Shown here piece after piece: positions 1 to 7,606 of a stretch of DNA of 27,455 nucleotides (positions within the stretch are counted from its first letter, which is position 1; each line of letters opens with the position of its first letter). This DNA comes from Schaedlerella sp. (GTDB lineage Bacteria; Bacillota; Clostridia; Lachnospirales; Lachnospiraceae): NCBI GenBank assembly GCA_020024595.1, contig JAHHTO010000014.1:1-27455 (forward strand). The letters run 5' to 3'. The translations under genes were made by a program, and so were the position numbers. The notes beneath the pieces were generated by a model. It saw only the letters and a program-made list of their open reading frames with translations, did no database searches and was not told where the DNA came from.

Positions 1-560
1 TTCGTTCCTTGCTATGTGAATAGTAGACTTACATCGAGAGGAATTCCAGTATCATGTGAGGTAGATATTTATGGAGCTCTTAGCGAGTTTATTGGGACAT
101 GCGTCAGTCAAGACGCGGTGACATTGTTGGATATTAAGAACACGGTTCCTCAAAGAAACTTTCATTTTGTCAGATGAAGTACCAACTCATTATGGCAAGA
201 AGTCTTCCGGAAGAAGTGACACAGGGAACACTTGAAGGAGATATTGCGCCGGGTGAAATTACATTTTTTAGGCTTCAAAGTACAGCTGATACAAAACTTC
301 GTGCTTATGTTGTGCAGGGAGAGGTACTTCCGGTAGCTACGAGATCCTTTGGTTCTATTGGTATTTTTGCTATTCCGGAGATGAAACGATTCTATCGACA
401 TGTTTTGATTGAGCGCAATTTTCCACATCATGGAGCAGTTGCATTCGGGCATTATGGTAAAGCATTATATGAGATCTTTAAATACATTGGAGTTGATGTA
501 AAAGAAATTGGATATAATCAGCCGGCAAATGTAAGATATGACACAGAGAATCCGTTTTAG
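1..560 (+). pseudogene. L-fucose isomerase-family sugar isomerase, 3' part, probably broken
   Basis: Two collinear segments of one protein lie in different frames. Frame 1 (1-177) reads a stretch containing CEVDIYGALSEFIG and TLLDIKNTVP, which fits the metal-binding Glu and Asp region of the FucI-type isomerase fold, and then hits a TGA at 175-177. Frame 3 (from 174) continues with MKYQLIMARSLPEEVTQG, FFRLQSTAD, GEVLPVATRSFG and HHGAVAFGHYGKAL, the typical C-terminal domain with its conserved His, and stops at 560. From memory of the family, roughly 25-35 residues that normally sit between the two parts are missing. An internal deletion with frameshift is therefore the simplest reading. The 5' end lies outside the window. 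The ATG at 174 could start a 128-residue peptide, but that would lack most of the fold. The family interconverts aldoses and ketoses (L-fucose, D-arabinose and relatives); the substrate here is unknown. The kinase gene follows 65 bases later. Confidence 0.75.
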
Positions 561-625
561 TAGATTTTAGTTGAGTGACCTGGCAAATATAGCCGGGGCA
601 TTTCATCTTTGGAAAGGAAAAAATT

Positions 626-2083
626 ATGTTATATATAGGAGTAGATTTGGGTACTTCATCAGTTAAGTTATTACTCATGAATGGAGAAGGTAAAATTCAG
701 AATATTGTATCACGTGAATACCCTATTTTTTTTAAACAGACTGGATGGTCAGAACAGAATCCGGAAGATTGGTTTCGAGAGACTATGGGAGGGTTAAAAG
801 ATTTAACCAAAAATGTGGATAAATCACAGATTAAAGGAATTAGTTTTGGAGGACAAATGCATGGTCTTGTAGTCTTGGACTACGAAGATCATATTATACG
901 TCCGGCAATTTTATGGAATGATGGAAGGACAGGCAAAGAAACGAAATATTTAAATGAGTATATCGGAAAGAATAAACTGTCTGAATATACTGCGAATATT
1001 GCATTCGCTGGATTTACTGCGCCTAAGATTTTATGGATGAGAGAAAATGAGCCAGAGAACTTTAAAAAAATTGAGAAGATTATGCTTCCAAAAGATTATA
1101 TTGCTTATAAATTATCAGGAACATTTTGCACAGATGTATCTGATGCTTCCGGAACGTTGCTCATGGATGTTAAGAACAGATGTTGGTCAGAAGAAATGCT
1201 TAGTATTTGTCACATTACAAGAACGCAGCTTCCAGATCTTTACGAAAGTTACGAAATAGTTGGTAATTTGAAAGCGGAGATCGCAGAAGAATTGGGATTT
1301 CCATGTGAAGTAAAGATAATCGCAGGAGCAGGAGATAATGCGGCAGCAGCAGTAGGGACAGGTACAGTAGGAGATGGTAATTGCAATATTTCGCTGGGAA
1401 CATCAGGAACAATTTTTATTTCTAATAGTAAATTTGGTGTAGATAAAAATAATGCATTACATTCGTTTGCGCATGCAGACGGTTATTATCATTTGATGGG
1501 ATGTATGCTCAGTGCAGCTTCATGTAATAAGTGGTGGAATGAAGAAATTTTAAAGACGAGTGATTTTAAGGCGGAGCAGGAAGGAATCAAGAAACTTGGT
1601 GAGAATACAGTGTTTTATCTTCCGTATTTGATGGGAGAAAGATCTCCACACAATAACCCAGATGCCAGAGCACTTTTTATAGGAATGTCTATGAATACGT
1701 CTAGAGAAGATATGACACAGGCAGTTTTGGAAGGTGTTGCATTTGGACTTCGGGATTCACTTGAGGTTGCACGAAGTATTGGAATCAAGATTGACAGAAC
1801 AAAAATTTGTGGTGGTGGTGCAAAGAGTCCGCTTTGGAAAAAAATTATTGCCAATGTTATGAATTTAGAAGTAGATGTAATTGAAAGTGAGGAAGGACCG
1901 GCGTTTGGAGGCGCCATTCTGGCAGCAGTAGGATGCGGAGAATACAATAGTGTACAAGAAGCTACAGATCATATAGTAAAAGTCATTGATACTGTAGAAT
2001 CAGATCCAGAACTTGTCAGAAAATATGAAAAGAAATATCGGCAATTTACAAAGATTTATCCGGCTGTAAAAACATTGTTTTAA
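626..2083 (+). CDS. xylB: Xylulokinase-type FGGY carbohydrate kinase
   Basis: Cytoplasmic ATP-dependent sugar kinase, most like xylulokinase, which phosphorylates D-xylulose for entry into the pentose phosphate pathway. The 485-residue length is normal for the family. The N-terminal phosphate-binding motif is IGVDLGTSSVK (residues 4-14). The substrate-side signature GQMHGL (76-81) and WNDGRT (97-102) match xylulokinases. The catalytic base is expected at Asp237 in AGAGDNAAAA. The C-terminal ATP-binding lobe contains GEKSPHNNPDARA-like (GERSPHNNPDARA, around 339-351) and ICGGGAKSPLWKKI. ATG at 626 follows a GGAAAGGA ribosome site. The gene sits directly behind the damaged isomerase, so the pair once formed a sugar isomerase-kinase module. 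Because the isomerase is FucI-like rather than XylA-like, the true ketose could be ribulose or another pentulose. No dedicated promoter is evident in the 65-base gap. Confidence 0.9.
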   Translation: MLYIGVDLGTSSVKLLLMNGEGKIQNIVSREYPIFFKQTGWSEQNPEDWFRETMGGLKDLTKNVDKSQIKGISFGGQMHGLVVLDYEDHIIRPAILWNDGRTGKETKYLNEYIGKNKLSEYTANIAFAGFTAPKILWMRENEPENFKKIEKIMLPKDYIAYKLSGTFCTDVSDASGTLLMDVKNRCWSEEMLSICHITRTQLPDLYESYEIVGNLKAEIAEELGFPCEVKIIAGAGDNAAAAVGTGTVGDGNCNISLGTSGTIFISNSKFGVDKNNALHSFAHADGYYHLMGCMLSAASCNKWWNEEILKTSDFKAEQEGIKKLGENTVFYLPYLMGERSPHNNPDARALFIGMSMNTSREDMTQAVLEGVAFGLRDSLEVARSIGIKIDRTKICGGGAKSPLWKKIIANVMNLEVDVIESEEGPAFGGAILAAVGCGEYNSVQEATDHIVKVIDTVESDPELVRKYEKKYRQFTKIYPAVKTLF

Positions 2084-2138
2084 TACAAGGAAGAAAAGTC
2101 CTTATGAAAAAATAGTATACGATGGGCATTGACATTAG

Positions 2139-2546
2139 TCCGTTTACAGTCTATGTATCAAGAAATATCATCAGTGCGCCAAAAAAGCTGGACTTCCGGA
2201 CGTTCAGTTGTGGGTTTTGTATGCCTTTTGTGAGACAAAACACTCTTTGTGTCAGAACACTTTCTGCGAAAACTGGTGTTATTCCAAACAGACCATCAGT
2301 ACTGCTGTAGCAGGGCTGGAACGGGCGGGACTTGTGGAACTCACTTTCGCAAAGGGGTTCCGAAAAAGGAAAGACCTAAATCTAACGAAACAAAGAAAAG
2401 AGTTTTGTGACAAGCATATCCGCAGTGTGATGCAGGTGGATTGTCTGTCTGAACCCCAGAACTTTGATTTTACTGCAGGAGGCTTCGGAAAAAGCAAAGC
2501 ATTTTACTTCCGAGATCCTGATGGTATCATTCTGGAAATGATGTAG
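2139..2546 (+). pseudogene. Chimeric remnant: MarR-type HTH fragment joined to the tail of a VOC/glyoxalase protein
   Basis: One open frame runs from 2139 to the TAG at 2544-2546 with no good ribosome site. The first ATG (2208) falls inside the helix-turn-helix. From about 2160 it reads KKYHQCAKKAGLPD and then QLWVLYAF, SKQTISTAVAGLERAGLVEL and RKDLNLTKQ, a MarR-family winged-helix DNA-binding core lacking its first helix and its C-terminal dimerisation helices. From about 2465 it switches to FDFTAGGFGKSKAFYFRDPD and IILEMM, the C-terminal strand pair of a vicinal-oxygen-chelate (glyoxalase/dioxygenase-like) protein. Neither half is complete, so this looks like the scar of a deletion that fused two former neighbours. 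It is unlikely to encode a working regulator or enzyme. An expressed small HTH protein from 2208 cannot be fully excluded. Confidence 0.6.
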
Positions 2547-2574
2547 CCCATGTAAACAGGCACACTTTGAAATT

Positions 2575-2617
2575 AAATGTCCGAATGACCTAATTTGACA
2601 GGTTATTCGGACATTTT
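2575..2617 (+). terminator. Strong hairpin, probable intrinsic terminator
   Basis: The arm at 2575-2591 pairs with the arm at 2600-2617 (one G-T wobble, otherwise perfect over about 16 bp) around an 8-base AT-rich loop. The right arm ends in a short T stretch (ACATTTTC). It sits 28 bases after the stop of the MarR/VOC remnant. The U-tract is short, so termination may be modest. Because the arms are A-rich on the left and T-rich on the right, it could act in both directions. Confidence 0.6.
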
Positions 2618-2792
2618 CTGCTAATTGGAATATTTGAACGTTGAAATAAGCGTTGGAACAGTTGTGGGAAATATACTGCAGGCTATATTAACGGAGAGAA
2701 AATTATTAAAAATGATATTTATCCGATAAAAGAATTAGAGGAAAGTTGGTGTGTTTAAAGAATAGAAAAATAATGGGGGACGCTGATTTCTA

Positions 2793-2821
2793 TTGTGGGG
2801 GTATTGGGGAACTGATATAAT
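2793..2821 (+). promoter_or_regulatory. Sigma-A-type promoter candidate for the c-di-GMP protein gene
   Basis: The -10 box TATAAT at 2816-2821 is a perfect consensus. Exactly 17 bases upstream is TTGTGG (2793-2798), a three-of-six match to the -35 consensus beginning with the key TTG. Transcription would start near 2828, leaving a leader of about 60 bases before the ATG at 2887. Confidence 0.55.
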
Positions 2822-2886
2822 GTATGTAATATTGATACTGGTAAGAGAAGGTCAATTCTTTTGTTAAAAGGCTGGAGGAAAATCAA

Positions 2887-5388
2887 ATGAACAGTACAAA
2901 TGAGAAAGAAAAAAATATAGGGATGTCTAAGTTGTTGCAACAGTATATCAAAACGCTTCAGTTTTTTGATGATAGTACTGATGATTATATATATATATAT
3001 GACTGGGCGTTAGGGCGTGTTTTTTTTACGGATAAGATTCGTGAAAAGTTTCCGATTCCTCCGGCAGGCGATGATGGAAATAGTTTTAGCGATTGGAATG
3101 ATATTGTGTATTCGAAAGATCGTCCTCTCATGGAGCGTTATTACAATCTTCTGATTGAAGGAAAAATGAAATCGTTTGATATCAATTGTAGAATGATGGA
3201 TTGTATGGGGAACAAGGTATGGGTTCGAGTTAAGGGGAGATTGAGAAAAAACGAGGCCACAAAGTCGTTACTCATTGTGGGTCGTATTTCAGAAATTGTG
3301 CCAAGAAATATGATCGATACTCTGACAGGGTTATGCAGTACTGAGAGATTCATGGACGACTTTAGACAGAATCTTAAAATGTATGATGGATACCTGATGA
3401 TTCTGGGAATCGATAATTTTCAAAATATTAATATTACCTACGGAAGGATATATGGAAACACTGTTCTGAAATGTGTTGCAGAAACATTGGATAAGTATAC
3501 CAGATATCCAATGGAAGTATATCGTCTTTCTGGGGACTGTTTTGCAGTGAGTTTTATCCAAAAACAGGAAGAAGATATTGTGAACTTTTATAATTCTATA
3601 AAGAAAGCGTTAACAGATATTTGTACTGTTTCAGCGGGGGCGGTAAGCTACAAACGTGAAGAGAGTGCAGATGGCGGTGCCGTTTATTTGTATGCAGAAA
3701 ATGCTTTAAATAAGGCGAAAAAGGAAGGAAAGAACAGGCTGGTCTTTTTCTCGTCAGATGATTATCAAAAAAACTTGGAGCAAGTGGAACTTCTAAATGA
3801 AATAAAAAAAGGGATACAGGAGAACTACAGAGGGTTCAGTGTAGAATATCAACCCCAAATCAACAGTCAGGATTTCAGTATTTACGGTGTCGAGGCACTA
3901 CTGCGATTTGATTCTCCTACGAAGGGAAGAATTAGCCCGGAAGAATTTATTCCATTGATGGAACAGACGAGGTTGATTTGTCTTGTGGGAGAGTGGGTTT
4001 TAAAGACAGCTGTTTCTCAGTGTAAGAGGTGGAGAGCGTGTATTCCTGATTTACATATGAGTGTAAATATGTCTTATATTCAGCTTCAACAAGATGGAAT
4101 TGCAGATAAGGTTCTGAATATTTTGAAAGAGGCACAATTGCCGGGAGATGCTCTTACCCTAGAAGTAACAGAGAATATACAAATTCAGAACTATCGATAT
4201 TTCAATAAAATATTTTATATATGGAAACAAAACGGAATCAGAATTTCTATTGATGATTTTGGTACTGGATATTCTAGTCTCAGCTACCTGAAAATGATAG
4301 AAATCGATGAAGTAAAAATTGATCGATGTTTTGTGGATCGTGTTCAATGCAATGCTTATAATTTTCGCCTGCTTAGCAATATGATCGAACTTGCCCACAG
4401 TACCAAGATCAGTGTCTGTTGCGAGGGTGTAGAAACGATAGAGGAACTGATTGCACTACAGGAATTACACGCAGATGTTCTGCAGGGATATTTCTTTGCA
4501 AAACCCTATACAGTTGACACTTTTGAACAGGTATATATTTGTACAGACTCGAAAGAGTACTGTGATCGTCGGGAAAAAGAAGCCAATATATGCAAGCTGA
4601 AAGCTGGAGAGGGAAAAGCGCTTTTAGAAGAACTACGCAATGAAGAAATAGGAAATATCACGGAAAGCATGGAAGAACTAGTCTATGTCAGTGATACGGA
4701 AACCCATGAATTGTACTATATGAATGCTGCCGGACGTCGAATGACAGGGGTTTATGATTATAAAGGCAGCAAATGCTATAAAGTGTTGCAAGGAAGAGAT
4801 AAACCTTGTGAATTTTGCACCAACTCTCAGTTGTGTAAAGAGAAGTTTCTAATCTGGGAAACGGAAAATAGGTATCTTGAAAGACATTTTATTATAAAAG
4901 ATAAGCTGATTCCTTGGAAAGGGAGACTAGCTCGTGTAGAATTGGCGATTGATATTACAGAGAAGGAAATTTTAAGTCAGGCAATTCAGAAAAGGCTGAA
5001 TTTGAAACGGGCAATTGTTGAAATCTGTAGAATACTTGCCAGCGAAGCGGATACAGAGCAGTCTGTGGTTCATGTGCTAAAAAATATAGGGGAGTTCTGC
5101 CAAGGAGATCGAGCATATGTTTTGGAACCATGCAAGCGTGGAAAGTTATGGAAGCTAAGTTGGGAGTGGTGTGCGAAAGACAAGGAGTCCATAAAAGATC
5201 ATTTTCCAAGCGAATTAGAACATGGATTTGATGGAAATGGGGATTCCAGAGTGACAGTATCGATGATACGTCACAACAAAACCCTTGGGGTTCTGGGTGT
5301 GGACAATCCGAAGGAAAGAGAGGATATACATAAGCTTCTAAAAGCAACGGCAGACTTTCTTGGCTATACGATGGAAAGAGAAAAATAA
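2887..5388 (+). CDS. Multi-domain c-di-GMP phosphodiesterase (PAS, degenerate GGDEF, EAL, PAS, GAF)
   Basis: 833 residues with no signal peptide or obvious membrane segment, so a soluble sensor. Domain order: N-terminal PAS-like fold (about 20-138); GGDEF domain (about 143-290) whose signature is RLSGDCF (213-219), so it lacks the consensus Glu and is probably catalytically dead or GTP-sensing; EAL domain (about 300-550). The EAL domain is intact, with EALLRF (336-341), VNMS (393-396), EVTEN, DDFGTGYSSL (456-465), KID (477-479), CEGVET (512-517) and QGYFFAKP (533-540). The gene product should therefore hydrolyse c-di-GMP to pGpG. A second PAS-like module (about 588-692) carries a Cys cluster CEFCTNSQLC (641-650). 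A GAF-like module (about 705-830) closes the protein. ATG 2887 is preceded by GGAGG at good distance. The gene has its own promoter and stands alone, 121 bases before nadA. Likely roles are control of motility, adhesion or biofilm. Confidence 0.88.
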   Translation: MNSTNEKEKNIGMSKLLQQYIKTLQFFDDSTDDYIYIYDWALGRVFFTDKIREKFPIPPAGDDGNSFSDWNDIVYSKDRPLMERYYNLLIEGKMKSFDINCRMMDCMGNKVWVRVKGRLRKNEATKSLLIVGRISEIVPRNMIDTLTGLCSTERFMDDFRQNLKMYDGYLMILGIDNFQNINITYGRIYGNTVLKCVAETLDKYTRYPMEVYRLSGDCFAVSFIQKQEEDIVNFYNSIKKALTDICTVSAGAVSYKREESADGGAVYLYAENALNKAKKEGKNRLVFFSSDDYQKNLEQVELLNEIKKGIQENYRGFSVEYQPQINSQDFSIYGVEALLRFDSPTKGRISPEEFIPLMEQTRLICLVGEWVLKTAVSQCKRWRACIPDLHMSVNMSYIQLQQDGIADKVLNILKEAQLPGDALTLEVTENIQIQNYRYFNKIFYIWKQNGIRISIDDFGTGYSSLSYLKMIEIDEVKIDRCFVDRVQCNAYNFRLLSNMIELAHSTKISVCCEGVETIEELIALQELHADVLQGYFFAKPYTVDTFEQVYICTDSKEYCDRREKEANICKLKAGEGKALLEELRNEEIGNITESMEELVYVSDTETHELYYMNAAGRRMTGVYDYKGSKCYKVLQGRDKPCEFCTNSQLCKEKFLIWETENRYLERHFIIKDKLIPWKGRLARVELAIDITEKEILSQAIQKRLNLKRAIVEICRILASEADTEQSVVHVLKNIGEFCQGDRAYVLEPCKRGKLWKLSWEWCAKDKESIKDHFPSELEHGFDGNGDSRVTVSMIRHNKTLGVLGVDNPKEREDIHKLLKATADFLGYTMEREK
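2986..3000 (+). repeat. Alternating TA tract inside the c-di-GMP gene
   Basis: Fifteen bases of uninterrupted alternating T and A fall at codons 34-38 and encode a YIYIY-like run. A T8 homopolymer follows at 3020-3027. Dinucleotide tracts can slip and change the frame. This one is short, and homopolymers of similar length occur elsewhere in the window. Confidence 0.7.
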
Positions 5389-5423
5389 AGGAAAACCGAA
5401 AGCTTATCAGGATATAGATGGTG

Positions 5424-5461
5424 TTTACATACAACTACACATATGTCTTGTCACATGTAAA
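5424..5461 (+). promoter_or_regulatory. Putative NiaR operator overlapping the nad promoter
   Basis: Two nested dyads are visible. The outer one is a perfect 7-bp inverted repeat, TTTACAT (5424-5430) and ATGTAAA (5455-5461). The inner one is an imperfect 20-bp palindrome (5439-5458) of the form ACATnTGnCnnGnCAnATGT, which contains TGTCTTGTCA. The core resembles the TGTnT...ACA type of NiaR box described in Firmicutes, as I remember it. It covers the -35 element, so a bound repressor would block RNA polymerase. The niaR gene is the last gene of the same operon, which supports niacin-responsive autoregulation. Assignment to NiaR is inference from position and rough motif likeness. Confidence 0.55.
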
Positions 5462-5476
5462 AATGAGTGCTATAAT
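5448..5476 (+). promoter_or_regulatory. Sigma-A promoter of the nadABC-niaR operon
   Basis: TTGTCA (5448-5453, five of six matches to the -35 consensus) and TATAAT (5471-5476, perfect -10) are separated by exactly 17 bases. Transcription would start near 5483, about 27 bases before the nadA ATG. This is the best promoter in the window and is overlapped by the operator candidate listed separately. Confidence 0.75.
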
Positions 5477-5509
5477 GAGTGGAGTTTACTGAAGGAGAAG
5501 AGATTGATT

Positions 5510-6415
5510 ATGACTATTATTGAGCAAATACATCAATTAAAAAAAGAAAAAAATGCAGTGATTCTGGCTCATTATTATGTTCGACCTGAAGTTCAGGAAA
5601 TCGCAGACTATATCGGCGACTCATTCTATTTAAGTAGAGTGGCAGTTGGATTAAAAGAGCAGACAATTGTTTTTTGTGGTGTGTCTTTCATGGGTGAGAG
5701 CGCGAAGATATTGAATCCGGAAAAGACGGTTTTGATGCCGGATATGAAAGCAGATTGTGCCATGGCACATATGGCAGATAAAGAAACAATTCAGAAAATG
5801 CGTGATATATATGAAGACCTTGCAGTTGTCTGTTATATTAATTCAACAGCAGATTTGAAGCAGTATTCGGATGTATGTGTTACGTCAGCCAACGCATTAA
5901 AGATTGTGAGAGCACTTCCGCAAAAAAACATATTTTTTATTCCGGACAAAAATTTGGCGCATTTTGTTGCGGAACAGGTGCCGGAGAAGCATTTTGTTTT
6001 CAATGAAGGGTATTGCCCGATACATGAAAAGATGGAAAAAGAAGAAATATTAAAAGAAAAAAAAGCACATCCGAAGGCAGAAGTGCTGGTTCATCCAGAA
6101 TGTACTAAATCTGTCCGCAGACTGGCAGATTATATTGGAAGTACAGCAGGGATTATTTCCTACGCTGTAAAAAGTGAGTGCAAAGAGTTTATTGTCTGTA
6201 CAGAAACAGGGGTACAGTATGAGTTGAAGAGACAAAATCCAGACAAGCAATTTTATTTTACCGAAACAGAGCCTATATGTGGAGATATGAAACAGATTAC
6301 GCTTGAGAAGATTCTACATGTACTGGAGACGGGCGAAAATGAAGTACATGTGCCGAAGCAGCTGAGAGAAAATTCGAAAAAAGCGCTCGAAAAGATGCTG
6401 GAATTGGCGCAATAG
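5510..6415 (+). CDS. nadA: Quinolinate synthase
   Basis: Condenses iminoaspartate (from NadB) with dihydroxyacetone phosphate to quinolinate in de novo NAD synthesis, using an oxygen-sensitive [4Fe-4S] cluster. 301 residues is the usual length for the short NadA form. Visible motifs are LAHYYVRPEVQEIADYIGDS (19-38), FCGVSFMGESAKILNP (55-70), VTSANA (124-129), HPEC (195-198) and GSTAGI (210-215). The three conserved cluster Cys are expected at 83 (MKADCAMA), 169 (EGYCPIH) and 257 (EPICGDM). The frame is open upstream to 5360, but the ATG at 5510 is chosen. It starts the conserved family sequence, follows an AAGGAG ribosome site (5492-5497) and lies downstream of the promoter; an earlier start would lie upstream of transcription. 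First gene of the nad operon. Confidence 0.95.
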   Translation: MTIIEQIHQLKKEKNAVILAHYYVRPEVQEIADYIGDSFYLSRVAVGLKEQTIVFCGVSFMGESAKILNPEKTVLMPDMKADCAMAHMADKETIQKMRDIYEDLAVVCYINSTADLKQYSDVCVTSANALKIVRALPQKNIFFIPDKNLAHFVAEQVPEKHFVFNEGYCPIHEKMEKEEILKEKKAHPKAEVLVHPECTKSVRRLADYIGSTAGIISYAVKSECKEFIVCTETGVQYELKRQNPDKQFYFTETEPICGDMKQITLEKILHVLETGENEVHVPKQLRENSKKALEKMLELAQ

Positions 6416-6433
6416 AGTTTGGAGGGGAAAGAC

Positions 6434-7603
6434 GTGGAGAAAAAAACAGATGTCGTAATCGTAGGAACTGGAGCCTCTGGACTGTTTACAGCACTCAGCC
6501 TTCCGGAAGAAAAGAAGATACTTATGATTACAAAAACAGATTTGGAAAGTAGTGATTCTTTTCTTGCACAAGGAGGAATCTGCGTGTTGAAAGATGACGC
6601 TGATTATGAGTGCTATTTTGAAGATACGATGAGAGCGGGACATTATGAAAACCGAAAGGAGTCCGTAGATATTTTGTTACGGAAATCCCAGGATGCGATT
6701 CGAGACCTTGTAAAATATGGTGTAGAGTTTGAACAGAAAGATGGTTCTTTTCTATATACGAGAGAAGGGGCACATTCCAAGCCTCGTATTTTATATCATA
6801 GGGATATTACAGGGGAGGAGATTACAAGTAAACTATTGGAACAAGTAAAACAAAGAGAGAATATTACGCTTTTTGAATATACTGCAATGACTGATATTAT
6901 AGAGGAAAAAGGGTGTTGTATTGGAATTTTGGCTGAAAGAGAAGGAGAAACGATTCGTATTTTGGCAGAAGATACTGTACTGGCAAGTGGAGGGATCGGA
7001 GGAAACTATCAACACTCTACCAATTATCCACATTTGACAGGTGATGCAATCGAGATTGGAAAAAGACACGGAGTGTGTATGGAGCATCTGGATTATGTGC
7101 AGATTCACCCTACAACATTGTATTCAAAAAGGGCAGGCAGAAGATTCCTGATATCAGAATCTGTGCGAGGAGAAGGTGCAGTTCTTTATAATAAGAAAAA
7201 AGAACGATTTGTGAATGAACTTCTTCCAAGAGACGTGGTGACAAAAGCGATTTACAAGCAGATGGAAGAGGATGGAACAGATTTTGTATGGCTGTCTATG
7301 GAACATATTTCTCAAGAAACCATATTAAAACATTTTCCAAATATTTATGAGAGATGTCTGGAGGAAGGATATGATGTTCTGAAAGAATGTATACCGGTTG
7401 TCCCGGCACAGCATTATTTTATGGGAGGGATCCGGGTGGATTCCTTTGGAAGAACCAGTATGCCAAATCTTTATGCAGTAGGAGAAACCAGTTGTACCGG
7501 TGTACATGGGAGAAATCGACTGGCCAGCAATTCTTTGTTGGAGTGTATTGTGTTTGCAAAGCAGGCAGCCAAAGATATTGTAGAGAAAGCAGGGAGGATA
7601 TGA
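6434..7603 (+). CDS. nadB: L-aspartate oxidase, short form
   Basis: FAD enzyme that oxidises L-aspartate to iminoaspartate for NadA. The GTG at 6434 is the preferred start: GGAGGGG (6421-6427) is well placed before it, and residue 6 onwards is the dinucleotide-binding strand DVVIVGTGASGLFTAL. Other motifs are LAQGGI (45-50), HRDITGEEI (122-130), ASGGIGGNYQHSTNYPHLTG, VQIHPTTLY, SESVRGEGAVL and, near the end, GVHGRNRLASNSLLE. The protein is only 389 residues and ends just after that last FAD/substrate motif. It therefore lacks the C-terminal helical extension found in the roughly 530-residue proteobacterial enzymes. This appears to be a natural compact form, since the core is complete. It begins 18 bases after nadA and is followed 3 bases later by nadC. 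Confidence 0.93.
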   Translation: MEKKTDVVIVGTGASGLFTALSLPEEKKILMITKTDLESSDSFLAQGGICVLKDDADYECYFEDTMRAGHYENRKESVDILLRKSQDAIRDLVKYGVEFEQKDGSFLYTREGAHSKPRILYHRDITGEEITSKLLEQVKQRENITLFEYTAMTDIIEEKGCCIGILAEREGETIRILAEDTVLASGGIGGNYQHSTNYPHLTGDAIEIGKRHGVCMEHLDYVQIHPTTLYSKRAGRRFLISESVRGEGAVLYNKKKERFVNELLPRDVVTKAIYKQMEEDGTDFVWLSMEHISQETILKHFPNIYERCLEEGYDVLKECIPVVPAQHYFMGGIRVDSFGRTSMPNLYAVGETSCTGVHGRNRLASNSLLECIVFAKQAAKDIVEKAGRI

Positions 7604-7606
7604 AAG

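Larger units (their letters stand above)
2547..2886 (+). other. 340-base gene-free stretch with an ORF remnant (2645-2758)
   Basis: Apart from the hairpin at 2575-2617 and the promoter at 2793-2821, the only coding-like signal is an open stretch at 2645-2758. It reads 37 residues without any ATG (around GYINGEKIIKNDIYPIKELE) and ends in TAA. It is bounded upstream by an in-frame TGA at 2642. It resembles the C-terminal tail of a lost gene, but I cannot name the family. The bases after 2821 form the leader of the following c-di-GMP gene, ending in the ribosome site GGAGG at 2874-2878. Confidence 0.35.

Noticed and set aside
2084..2121. AAGG/CCTT pairing just after xylB as a terminator
   Set aside because: Only four base pairs and no T-tract; too weak.
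2122..2310. 62-residue open frame beginning MGIDISPFT
   Set aside because: It is out of frame with the recognisable MarR remnant over the same bases and has no family likeness.
5360..5509. N-terminal extension of nadA in the same frame
   Set aside because: The extra 50 codons lie over and upstream of the promoter and operator, so they could not be on the operon transcript, and the family sequence begins at 5510.
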